Source: an uncultured Pelagibacteraceae bacterium (GTDB lineage Bacteria > Pseudomonadota > Alphaproteobacteria > Pelagibacterales > Pelagibacteraceae). Taken from it: DNA of 34,391 bases. Positions 22,935-30,254 of this stretch are shown one piece after another. The stretch covers positions 1 to 34,391 of the forward strand of contig CACNEM010000007.1 in NCBI GenBank assembly GCA_902619495.1, given 5' to 3'. Numbering within the stretch: position 1 is the stretch's first letter; every line of letters starts with the position of its first letter. The position numbers and the translations under genes are program-made. Under the pieces are notes generated by a model. That model worked only from the letters and a program-made list of their open reading frames with translations. It made no database searches and was not told the origin of the DNA.

Positions 22935-22956
22935 AATTTTATAAATTTAGTATATT
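22928..22956 (+). promoter_or_regulatory. Putative promoter of the small membrane-protein pair, leaderless-type
   Basis: ATGACA (22928-22933), 17 bases, then TATATT (22951-22956). A start 7 bases on falls at 22963, the A of the ATG. On the minus strand a TATACT (22954-22949) overlaps this -10 and could serve the divergent HldE-like gene. The intergenic space is only 28 bp. Confidence 0.45.
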
Positions 22957-22962
22957 CTAAAC

Positions 22963-23436
22963 ATGTTTTGGTTAATTATATTTTTATCTTTAGCATTAAA
23001 TATTCTTTATTATTTGGTTAGTCAAAAACTAAAAATTAAAATTTTTTCGAGGTATTTCGTTGGATTTATCCTTTATAGCTCTCTAATTTTAAGCTTACTA
23101 ATATATTTTAAATTAGACTTTATTTTTGTCAATTTTTTCTCTTTTTTTGTAATTTATTTACTTTTCTTTATATCGCTTTTTTTAAGCATGTCTATGAAAT
23201 ACATCAAAAGCCCGACTTACTTGATTTTTAAAATTTTAAATAAAAAAAGCACAAAAAAACAAATTATAAAAAAATTAGAAAAACAAAGAATACTAGAAAT
23301 TCGAATAAACGATTTAGAAAAACAAAATCTTCTTTCAATTAAAAATAAGAAAATTTCATTAAAGGAAAATTTAGGAATTATAATTAATCTATTCTTTTTT
23401 ATGAAAAAATTTTTAAATATTAAATCAGAGGGATAA
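22963..23436 (+). CDS. Small membrane protein with C-terminal helix-turn-helix-like region, unknown function (copy 1)
   Basis: I do not recognise a named family. The 157-residue product has three to four hydrophobic helices in residues 1-76. A conserved-looking junction SPTYLIFKIL follows at about residue 83. Next is a charged ~50-residue segment that reads like a small winged helix (helices ..KKSTKKQIIKKL.. and ..RILEIRINDLEKQ.., then a short beta hairpin LLSIKNKKISL), and finally another hydrophobic helix. The next gene has the same layout, and the two are coupled by a TAATG stop/start. It faces away from the HldE-like operon. Confidence 0.75.
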   Translation: MFWLIIFLSLALNILYYLVSQKLKIKIFSRYFVGFILYSSLILSLLIYFKLDFIFVNFFSFFVIYLLFFISLFLSMSMKYIKSPTYLIFKILNKKSTKKQIIKKLEKQRILEIRINDLEKQNLLSIKNKKISLKENLGIIINLFFFMKKFLNIKSEG

Positions 23437-23915
23437 TGAGTATAAATTTTTTAATTCTTATGAATATAATTAGTTACTTTTTATCGTTAAAGATATTTTT
23501 TTTTATTTTTAAGATGAGTTACGCTTTTCCTTTTAGACGTGCAGATTTATTAAGTTTTATATTTAATTTAATATTATTTTCAATAATTTCATTTAAATTT
23601 TACCCAGAATATTTTTTTATTTTTTTATTAATTAATCTTAATTTATTTTATATTTTTTTTCATTTAATAAATATGATTGTTACGTCACCCAGAACTAAGA
23701 TGTTAATTGATCTTAAAGGTCTCAAAAATAATGAAATTGATATTCGACAATATTTAAAAAAATATAATTGTACTGTAATTGTAAATAATAGAATAAGACG
23801 GCTTAAAACTAGCGGACAAATTATTGAAAAAGATAATTATTTTTTTTTAAAGAAAAATAAAATGAATTTCTTATATTTTATTTCCTTAGTTTTTTCTTTT
23901 ATAGAAAAAATTTAA
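23436..23915 (+). CDS. Small membrane protein with C-terminal helix-turn-helix-like region, unknown function (copy 2)
   Basis: Unrecognised family, 159 residues. N-terminal hydrophobic helices occupy about residues 4-82, followed by the junction VTSPRTKMLIDL, comparable to SPTYLIFKIL of the preceding protein. A charged segment (NNEIDIRQYLKKY, then NNRIRRLKTSGQIIEK) and a hairpin ending in YFFLKKNK, then a last hydrophobic helix, complete the same architecture. Its last 30 bases overlap the 3' end of the oppositely transcribed glycosyltransferase gene. Likely acts together with copy 1 at the membrane. Confidence 0.72.
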   Translation: MSINFLILMNIISYFLSLKIFFFIFKMSYAFPFRRADLLSFIFNLILFSIISFKFYPEYFFIFLLINLNLFYIFFHLINMIVTSPRTKMLIDLKGLKNNEIDIRQYLKKYNCTVIVNNRIRRLKTSGQIIEKDNYFFLKKNKMNFLYFISLVFSFIEKI

Positions 23916-24611
23916 CATTCTATAATAAATACTTTTAATAAAAATTTTTATAACTGAGACAATTACGATAAAGGAATTTTTTACACGAAATGCTTTCGAT
24001 CCTTTTTTTCTATCTTTTAGAATGGTTGGTATAATTTTAATTTTAAGATTATATCTATGATAGAGGAAAACAAAAATCTCAATTTGATAAGAAAAGCTTG
24101 AGTTTTTAAAATCAAGTTTTTTTAAAAGTCTGCTTCTATATAATGTTATACCATTAAAGTAAGGAAAAGCAGTGCCATAAATTAAGTTTAGAAAAGGAGT
24201 ATAAATTAAAGTAAATAAATTTCTAAAAAAACTTCTTTCAGTATTATTTGAATAAAAAGTGGTGACAATGTCGTAGTTTTGATTCTTAAGACTAATTATT
24301 TTACTAATTTCTTTAAAAGGATGAGAATTATCAGCTGGTATTTGTATTAGATATTTGCCTTTGCTTTTAGATATACCTTTAAAAAAATTATATCCAACTC
24401 CAAAGTTTTTTTTGTTTCTTAAAATCTTAATCTTTTTATTTTGTTTTTTAAGTTTTTTTACAATTGAAAGACTTTTATCTACACTTCCATCATCAATAAA
24501 AAGAATTTCGTAACTTGAAATTTTACTATACTTTAGCGCTTTAAATATCGAGACAAAACTTTTTTTTACAAGAGTTTCCTCATTATAACACGGTATAATT
24601 ACTGACAGCAT
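23886..24611 (-). CDS. Family 2 glycosyltransferase (dolichol-phosphate mannose synthase-like)
   Basis: A 241-residue GT2 enzyme with the GT-A signature: SVIIPCYNEE at the N-terminus, IDDGS (39-43) for nucleotide binding, and PADNSHP (92-98), the DPM1-type counterpart of the DxD site. The C-terminal hydrophobic stretch at about 205-225 (IVIVSVIKIFI) is too short for the two-helix anchor of GtrB/ArnC proteins but could bind the membrane. Such enzymes load a sugar onto a polyprenyl phosphate. It ends the operon desaturase-SDR-107aa-radical SAM-GT2. Confidence 0.88.
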   Translation of the reverse strand: MLSVIIPCYNEETLVKKSFVSIFKALKYSKISSYEILFIDDGSVDKSLSIVKKLKKQNKKIKILRNKKNFGVGYNFFKGISKSKGKYLIQIPADNSHPFKEISKIISLKNQNYDIVTTFYSNNTERSFFRNLFTLIYTPFLNLIYGTAFPYFNGITLYRSRLLKKLDFKNSSFSYQIEIFVFLYHRYNLKIKIIPTILKDRKKGSKAFRVKNSFIVIVSVIKIFIKSIYYRMLNFFYKRKN

Positions 24612-24615
24612 TTGC

Positions 24616-25779
24616 CTACAAAAAATTTACATGAAGAGGTTTTTGGCCTTTTGAAGGTGATATTTTTGCTAACCCTTTTAAATGATTGTCTAGCGCCTCA
24701 CTTACATAATGTTGAATCGGCATAGATCCCATCATTGTTTGCGCATCAAAATTTGGGGAAGCTAAATAGTTCATTATTTTTCTATATCTTTCAGATTTAA
24801 AAATATCCTTAAATCTTTCATCAACAAAGTTTCCCATATGAAGTTTTGAATATCTTGCATTAAAAAACATGCCTGAAGGTGCAACTAACCCGCTACCACT
24901 AATTTGTAATAAAAATTGAGGACCGTAAAATCTATTATAGGTAGGTTTTCCTTTTCTTTTAATTTTGGACCATTTAACAATCACTTTTGTTTTTTCATTA
25001 CTCATAGACTCAGCTTTTTTAAGAGACTCATACATCTCTTCATACTTATTGTAGTCAACGCCAAGAGTTCCGAGCTCGTCATCTGAACAATGTTTAATCA
25101 CTCCATAATCTACGCCAAGATCAAGAGCAAGTTTTGCAAAAGGTAAGATTTCATCTTTGAATTCTGGCATCAATACCATTTGAATTCCTAAAGTAACTTT
25201 TAAATTTAATTTTTTTTTAAGTTCTACTGCGTATCTGATGTGAGACATTGCTCTATCAAATACCTCAGTATGTTTTTCACTTTTAAACATTATTTTTGAA
25301 TATCCCTCAGGTGTACCTGCGGCGACAGTAAATCTTACCCAAGTTAAAGATGGAAGAACTTGATCGATTTTTTCTGGCTCCCATTCCCATCCATTGGTCG
25401 CATTACCAACGTCGATACCTATCTTTGATGCATGTTGAATAAATGGAACGTAAGCTTTTGAAAGCGTACTTTCACCATCTGAAATTAAAGAGACAGCTTT
25501 TATGCCTACTTCTGCAAAGTCATCTAAAAGGTTTAAAGCTTCCTTTGTTTTGATGCTTGCTCTCTCTTGAGGTTCTTGAACCATTGCGTAACAGAAAGAG
25601 CACATAGCACCGCAGGCTCTTGTCAGTGCCATATCAACTGTTACTGGTGCAATTTGCTCTCCATTTTCCCAGGCTTTAACTCTATCATAATGATAAGATA
25701 GTTTATGGGAATCCAAAATAAGATTTCCCTCTTGAGTGCTCACAGCATTTAAGTTTTCTATTTTTTCAATAGCGCTCAT
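24616..25779 (-). CDS. Radical SAM protein, substrate unknown
   Basis: The 387-residue product carries the radical SAM cluster motif as Cys56-xxx-Cys60-xx-Cys63 (RACGAMCSFCYAM). A GE-like motif follows (SDGEST), with a TIM-barrel pattern (GNATNGWEWEP, VRFTVAAGT). No SPASM-like C-terminal cysteine cluster is visible; the only later Cys I noted is in IKHCSDDE. Its codon and amino-acid composition is less AT-biased than the flanking surface genes, suggesting stronger constraint or different history. The start shares one base with the stop of the 107-aa gene. The lipid and glycan neighbours hint at lipid or sugar modification (inference). Confidence 0.88.
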   Translation of the reverse strand: MSAIEKIENLNAVSTQEGNLILDSHKLSYHYDRVKAWENGEQIAPVTVDMALTRACGAMCSFCYAMVQEPQERASIKTKEALNLLDDFAEVGIKAVSLISDGESTLSKAYVPFIQHASKIGIDVGNATNGWEWEPEKIDQVLPSLTWVRFTVAAGTPEGYSKIMFKSEKHTEVFDRAMSHIRYAVELKKKLNLKVTLGIQMVLMPEFKDEILPFAKLALDLGVDYGVIKHCSDDELGTLGVDYNKYEEMYESLKKAESMSNEKTKVIVKWSKIKRKGKPTYNRFYGPQFLLQISGSGLVAPSGMFFNARYSKLHMGNFVDERFKDIFKSERYRKIMNYLASPNFDAQTMMGSMPIQHYVSEALDNHLKGLAKISPSKGQKPLHVNFL

Positions 25780-26102
25780 TAATTAAATTTGATTCCTCTT
25801 AAATTTCTCAACTTACTTTTATCTCCAACAGGTTCTAACCAAACACTGATACCTTTATCTAATGAAGATTTCAACTTTTCTTCCAGCTCTAAGAGCAAAA
25901 TACCTCTTTCTTTCGCTGGTATAGTTCGCTCAATTTTGAGAACTATTTGGCCATTATCCGGGGCTTCTACAACTTCAAAACCATCATAAATTTTATTTTT
26001 TTTTAATTCTTCGGCAATCATTTCAATTCTAATGCTTTCGGAGAGGTTTTTCCACTTTTCACTTGGTCTAGGCGTTTCTTGATTTGAAAAGTTTTTCACC
26101 AT
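25779..26102 (-). CDS. 107-aa protein of unknown function, coupled to radical SAM gene
   Basis: Not recognised. The product has no membrane helix, signal peptide or cysteine. It looks like a small alpha/beta domain: a helix EKWKNLSESIRIEMIAEEL, strands around DGFEVVEAP and GQIVLKIER, a helix KERGILLLELEEKLK, and a distinctive C-terminus VWLEPVGDKSKLRNLRGI. Coupling to the radical SAM gene by TAATG suggests a partner or substrate-binding subunit. Its composition also resembles that gene rather than the Lys/Asn-rich neighbours. Confidence 0.8.
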   Translation of the reverse strand: MVKNFSNQETPRPSEKWKNLSESIRIEMIAEELKKNKIYDGFEVVEAPDNGQIVLKIERTIPAKERGILLLELEEKLKSSLDKGISVWLEPVGDKSKLRNLRGIKFN

Positions 26103-26112
26103 AATAATTTTA

Positions 26113-26844
26113 TTATTTTCTATTATTTTTCATGTAAAGGCCAGGCATAAATATAAGTAAATATTTAATTAAATAATAAGTCACAAGTGATGTAAGAGTA
26201 ACATATAAGGTTTTTTGAGAAGTATTAATGAATTTAACTATTCTTCTTGCGGCTTCTTCTGATGAAATTTGTAAAAACCTGTAAATTATCCCTGCAATGC
26301 CAGAAGGTTTTTTTAAATTTCTAGAAATTTTAGTTTGTACTGGTCCTAAAATTATTGATTTAAACTCATTAGTATTATTAAAATTTAAAAGGTGAAAATT
26401 TTTTTTTAATAAAAACTTACTTGAAAAATAACCTAACGCCTTTGGATTCGGAATAATGTTCGATGTTGATGAAATACAAATTATTTTTTTGTTTTTAATT
26501 TTAAGTTTTTCGATTGCATCAACGAAATTCATAACACCGAAAAAATTGACCTCAAAACATCTTCTAAAGAGATCCATGTCTAAAATTTTATCATTATCAT
26601 AAATATTTATTCCAGCGTTTAAAATAAAACATTGCGGAATTTTATTTTTTTTTTTTAATTTTTTTAAAAAGTCATAAACAGATTTTTTATTAAGTATATT
26701 AATTTTGTTTGGAATATAATTTTTATTTTTGAAAGTATTATTTAATCTTTTATCAACTCCTAATACTTTTAAATTTCTAGATAAGAGTAGTGATGTTACA
26801 GATTTACCTATACCGTTTGTAGTTCCAGTTACTAAAGCGAACAT
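26113..26844 (-). CDS. Short-chain dehydrogenase/reductase
   Basis: A classical SDR of 243 residues: TGTTNGIG (7-14) for NAD(P) binding, LNAGI (75-79), catalytic Ser in CISSTSN (about 126), and Tyr139xxxLys143 (YFSSK). The C-terminal 30 residues are strongly hydrophobic (YVTLTSLVTYYLIKYLLIFMPG), consistent with membrane attachment and a lipid substrate. It lies 8 bases after the fatty-acid desaturase and 10 before the 107-aa gene, so the operon may process an acyl or polyprenyl chain. Confidence 0.88.
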   Translation of the reverse strand: MFALVTGTTNGIGKSVTSLLLSRNLKVLGVDKRLNNTFKNKNYIPNKINILNKKSVYDFLKKLKKKNKIPQCFILNAGINIYDNDKILDMDLFRRCFEVNFFGVMNFVDAIEKLKIKNKKIICISSTSNIIPNPKALGYFSSKFLLKKNFHLLNFNNTNEFKSIILGPVQTKISRNLKKPSGIAGIIYRFLQISSEEAARRIVKFINTSQKTLYVTLTSLVTYYLIKYLLIFMPGLYMKNNRK

Positions 26845-26852
26845 TTTAAAAA

Positions 26853-27863
26853 TTAATTAATAAATGCAGCTTCAACATAACCTTTTCTGTACGTTTTAGA
26901 AGAGTTATTTTTTTGTACATTTTTTGAAATTAATTTACTTAATTTTTTCAAATTATACCAAGGTATGTTAGGAAATATATGATGTTCGTGATGATAGTTT
27001 ACATTAAAAGAACCAATTAAAATTTTTTCAAGAAAAACAACGATAGCAGATTTATATGAATTTACTTCTGTAAGGAATGATCTTGTGTAAAAAGTACCTG
27101 CTGAATTTGTTTCAGCTGTGCATCCTAATTGATTACTTTGACCGTGCTCAGCCAAACCTCTAATTCTCATTAAAAACATATGTGGACTAATTAGAGGAAT
27201 AATCCAAAATAAAATATAATTGATTATGTTAAAGCCAAATAAAGCAAGTATAAACAGTTGTGTAAGACTTAATTTTGTTAAAGTTAAAAAAAATTCTTTT
27301 TTTGATTTTTTTTCAATATTAACAGTCTCTGTTTTATTTTTACCATAACTTAAAAAAACTTCTAAAGCACTTATCCCGATTAGATCTTTTATAAATAACT
27401 TATATAAATCAAATTTTTTTGTATCTACTACTCTATATTTGTCCAAATCAGTTGGGCTATCATTCGGAGTAGCAGTGTTTACATGATGATTATTGTGACC
27501 AGATCTAAACCCAGCAAAATTAACTCCAATCGGAAAAGCACATAAATAATTTCCAAAGAAATCATTTAATTTATGATTCTTGCTAACCAAAAAATGTGAG
27601 GCTTCGTGAACTAATTGTACGAAAGCGCCTTGACGTCCTGCAATTAAAAATATGCATGGAATATAAAATAAAAAATTATAGTAGGTTAATTTTATTGAAA
27701 CAAAAATAAGTAATGCTGTAGTTAAGTAAAGAATTACAAGAGCTATGAATGTTTTCTTCTCGTCTAAAGTTTCAAGAGCTTTTAGCTCAGATAAATCTAA
27801 TCCTAACTTAAATCTGTTATAGATTTCATCTTTAGAGAAGCATTTTGTATTATTAGACATCAT
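26853..27863 (-). CDS. Membrane fatty-acid desaturase family protein
   Basis: A di-iron membrane desaturase/hydroxylase of 336 residues. The three histidine boxes are intact: H86EASH90, H123NNHH127 and H291HEHH295. Hydrophobic helix pairs flank them (about 40-75 and 195-225). An early hydrophobic pair plus QLVHEASH is typical of the FA_desaturase family, which also includes hydroxylases and sphingolipid enzymes, so the exact reaction is open. It is first of the five-gene operon ending with the GT2 glycosyltransferase. The 112 bp upstream hold no ORF. A weak TTGAAA-17-TAATTA lies just before its start. Confidence 0.88.
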   Translation of the reverse strand: MMSNNTKCFSKDEIYNRFKLGLDLSELKALETLDEKKTFIALVILYLTTALLIFVSIKLTYYNFLFYIPCIFLIAGRQGAFVQLVHEASHFLVSKNHKLNDFFGNYLCAFPIGVNFAGFRSGHNNHHVNTATPNDSPTDLDKYRVVDTKKFDLYKLFIKDLIGISALEVFLSYGKNKTETVNIEKKSKKEFFLTLTKLSLTQLFILALFGFNIINYILFWIIPLISPHMFLMRIRGLAEHGQSNQLGCTAETNSAGTFYTRSFLTEVNSYKSAIVVFLEKILIGSFNVNYHHEHHIFPNIPWYNLKKLSKLISKNVQKNNSSKTYRKGYVEAAFIN

Positions 27864-27975
27864 TAAGGTTAATTACACCAGATGGGTACACGTTTCAATA
27901 AACTAATAATAGTCAAAAAGATTAATTTTAGGGCTAATATCCAAAAAAATTCGACTGCGACAAAATTAAATTTAA

Positions 27976-29256
27976 TCATAATATTTTATATAGAAATAAC
28001 TCATTAGAATAATTGCAATCCGGGCAAGCTAATTGCAAATTTTTGTGATTTATAGAAAAGGATGAAATAATAAATTCTGCTCCAACTTTTTTCGCCTCTT
28101 TAAAATTTATTAATAAATTTTTCTTATCACTAAAAAATAGATACACTCTGTTTCCCCATTCATCATAATATTTTTTTAACTTTTGATTTTGATTAAGTTC
28201 ATCTTCTATAATTTTTCTAAACTTTTTCTTGTACGATAAAGGATAAATTTGATGATAGCCGTCGATTACATAAATATCGTTCATAGCTGCAATCATTGGG
28301 TCAACTCCCAATGAAGCTACTTTAGAATTACCTGTAATATTCTTAATTTTTTTATAAATATCAAATTTATAATAAACATCAAATGAGTTGGTAGCTTTTA
28401 CTCTCAGACTTTTAAAAGTATAATTTTTATTTTCAAATATTATTTTAATTGAGTTTATAATATCTCTATTTTTGTAACTTTTCTTTATCTCTGCTAAAGA
28501 TTTTTCCTCAAGATTTTGTTTAAAAAATTCTTTTGAATACTCAATAAGGGGAAAATAGATTTGCAAAGATATTGATGAAAAAATAGTGAAAATTACAAAT
28601 AATTTTTTATATTTAACATTACTTGTTATTTTTAAAGTCAAAACTAACAAGATGCTAAAAATAAAAGGAATGAAATTTGATATTCTAGAAAAATTATAAC
28701 CTTTAAGAAATATAAGAAAATTTTCAAAAATAAATTGCAAGACTGAAGAAGAAAAAATAGTTTTTAAAATATAAGTAAAAAATAAGAAAAGTAAAAAAAA
28801 CCTAATCTGCTTATTTTTGTAATAAATAATTGATCCTAATATAAACAATTTAACCATATTCATTGGCAAAAAAAATAGCTTAATAAAATCATTTATCATA
28901 AAATTATTTGCTAAATTCGATAACTCATTAATAATTGCACTTAATAAACTTGGTTTATTCATTATAACTCTGTTAGTCGGTTCACCTAAGATTGATAAAA
29001 ATGATGGTATCGATGAAATAGAAAGTCCAATTAGTACTAATATTGAGATTATAAAGAAATTTTTTTTATTATGACTATCCAAGTAAAAAGAACTCAAAAT
29101 TAAAGCCATGATTAGAGACGGTAAGTCAAAAATTATAGAACTATTTAAACCAATAAAAAATATAATGAGATAATGTTTTAATTGGATTTTTTTTTTAATT
29201 AAAATTAAATAGATGAGGTAAGGTAAAAAAAGATAAAAAAATCGTAGGATTATCAT
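27976..29256 (-). CDS. DUF6044/YfhO-like multi-pass membrane protein, C-terminal part of a frameshifted gene
   Basis: A 426-residue open frame with about eight membrane helices, then a soluble C-terminal domain after about residue 240. That domain shows VASLGVDPMIAAMN, YVIDGYHQIYPLSYKKKFRKII and KYYDEWGNRVYLF, a pattern I associate with DUF6044, relatives of YfhO GT-C-type glycosyltransferases. It starts without a natural N-terminus and overlaps the preceding 156-aa frame by 62 bases in the +1 frame. Two 7-T runs lie in the overlap. Together the two frames make one protein of roughly 560 residues. Confidence 0.75.
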   Translation of the reverse strand: MIILRFFYLFLPYLIYLILIKKKIQLKHYLIIFFIGLNSSIIFDLPSLIMALILSSFYLDSHNKKNFFIISILVLIGLSISSIPSFLSILGEPTNRVIMNKPSLLSAIINELSNLANNFMINDFIKLFFLPMNMVKLFILGSIIYYKNKQIRFFLLFLFFTYILKTIFSSSVLQFIFENFLIFLKGYNFSRISNFIPFIFSILLVLTLKITSNVKYKKLFVIFTIFSSISLQIYFPLIEYSKEFFKQNLEEKSLAEIKKSYKNRDIINSIKIIFENKNYTFKSLRVKATNSFDVYYKFDIYKKIKNITGNSKVASLGVDPMIAAMNDIYVIDGYHQIYPLSYKKKFRKIIEDELNQNQKLKKYYDEWGNRVYLFFSDKKNLLINFKEAKKVGAEFIISSFSINHKNLQLACPDCNYSNELFLYKIL

Positions 29257-29665
29257 TATTATTTATTAAGTTGACCAAACTTGCATAAAGTATCGCTCCC
29301 AAGATTGAATAATGTTTATTTTTTGAAAAAGATTTAGAAAATAGATAAAATGAGAAGTAAGCAGCAATTTTTTCCAAGATTTCAACAAAAAAATAAAAAT
29401 GTTTATCAGAAAAAATTATGTGAAAAAAATTAATTGGATAAAGAACTTTATCAAGATAGAACCATTTAAATTCTCCTGATAAAAATAATTTAAAACTGTT
29501 AAAATCTCCTTTGTATATTTTTGAAATTACATGATTATAAACTGTATTAATCTCCAGATTATCATGCGGATATAGAACTACAGAATTAAATAACAGGAGT
29601 GAAATTAAATAATAGGAAGAAAAAATGAATAGAGCTATAATGTGTAAATTTAGTTGTTTATTCAA
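29195..29665 (-). CDS. DUF6044/YfhO-like membrane protein, N-terminal part of a frameshifted gene
   Basis: A 156-residue frame giving the expected N-terminus of the following ORF: a first membrane helix (about 8-28) and a periplasmic loop with VLYPHDNLEINTVYNH, where an acidic HDN motif is where GT-C-like enzymes keep catalytic acids. More helices follow, then the frame ends at LFNFN. Reading one T fewer in either T-run (minus strand, around 29245-29225) joins it to the next frame as ...NPTIFYLFLPYLIYL. Either a true frameshift, a slippage-controlled gene or a sequencing error. Confidence 0.7.
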   Translation of the reverse strand: MNKQLNLHIIALFIFSSYYLISLLLFNSVVLYPHDNLEINTVYNHVISKIYKGDFNSFKLFLSGEFKWFYLDKVLYPINFFHIIFSDKHFYFFVEILEKIAAYFSFYLFSKSFSKNKHYSILGAILYASLVNLINNNDNPTIFLSFFTLPHLFNFN

Positions 29666-29736
29666 TTTTATTTTTAGTGTTTATTTATTTTTTTTTATAT
29701 CTAAGATCCGAATTAATAACAACTTTATATGTATCA

Positions 29737-30252
29737 ATGAAAAAAAAACCTGCCGCGTTTTTAGATAGGGATGGCGTTATCAACTATGATTATGGCTATG
29801 TTTTCAAATATGAAGACTTCAAATTAAGGCCGGGTGTTATTAAAGGATTAAGATATTTAAAAAAGAATAACTATAGAATTTTTTTAATTACAAACCAGTC
29901 TGGTATAGCTCGCGGATTTTTTACTGAGAAAGACTTGAGATTACTGCACTCAAAATTTCAAAGGTATTTAATAAAAAAAAAAATAAAATTAGATGAAATA
30001 AAGTATAGTCCATATCACCCCAAAGGAAAAATTAAAAAGTTTACTAAATCACACGCTTCAAGAAAGCCAGATAATTTGATGATAAAACAAATTTTAAAAA
30101 AATGGTCAATTGATAAGAAAAAAAGTTTTATGATTGGAGATAATCTCTCTGATAAAAAATGTGCAAAAAAAAGCAAATTATATTTTCAATATGCCAAAAA
30201 AAATTTTTATCTTCAGGTAAGAAGTATTTTAAAAAGTAAAAAATTTAGATAA
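29737..30252 (+). CDS. HAD-superfamily phosphatase, GmhB / histidinol-phosphatase-like
   Basis: A 171-residue HAD enzyme from the ATG at 29737. The frame continues 20 codons upstream to 29677, but that extension (Phe/Leu/Tyr-rich) precedes the usual family start MKKKPAAFLDRDG and was rejected. Motif I Asp10/Asp12 (FLDRDGV), TNQSG (52-56), Lys110 (SRKPDN) and Asp135 (MIGDNLSD) fit D,D-heptose 1,7-bisphosphate phosphatase. The zinc-binding CxH...CxC loop of E. coli GmhB is missing (SPYHPKG...SHASRKP has no Cys). It converges with gmhA 2 bases away, supporting a heptose role. Confidence 0.82.
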   Translation: MKKKPAAFLDRDGVINYDYGYVFKYEDFKLRPGVIKGLRYLKKNNYRIFLITNQSGIARGFFTEKDLRLLHSKFQRYLIKKKIKLDEIKYSPYHPKGKIKKFTKSHASRKPDNLMIKQILKKWSIDKKKSFMIGDNLSDKKCAKKSKLYFQYAKKNFYLQVRSILKSKKFR

Positions 30253-30254
30253 AT

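Noticed and set aside
27864-27975. Intergenic 112 bp as a hidden RNA or ORF
   Set aside because: No stable hairpin, no open frame of interest; only a weak promoter-like TTGAAA-17-TAATTA before the desaturase start.
29677-29736. Longer N-terminus for the GmhB-like protein
   Set aside because: The extra 20 residues are a hydrophobic string before the canonical start and would be unusual for a cytoplasmic HAD phosphatase.
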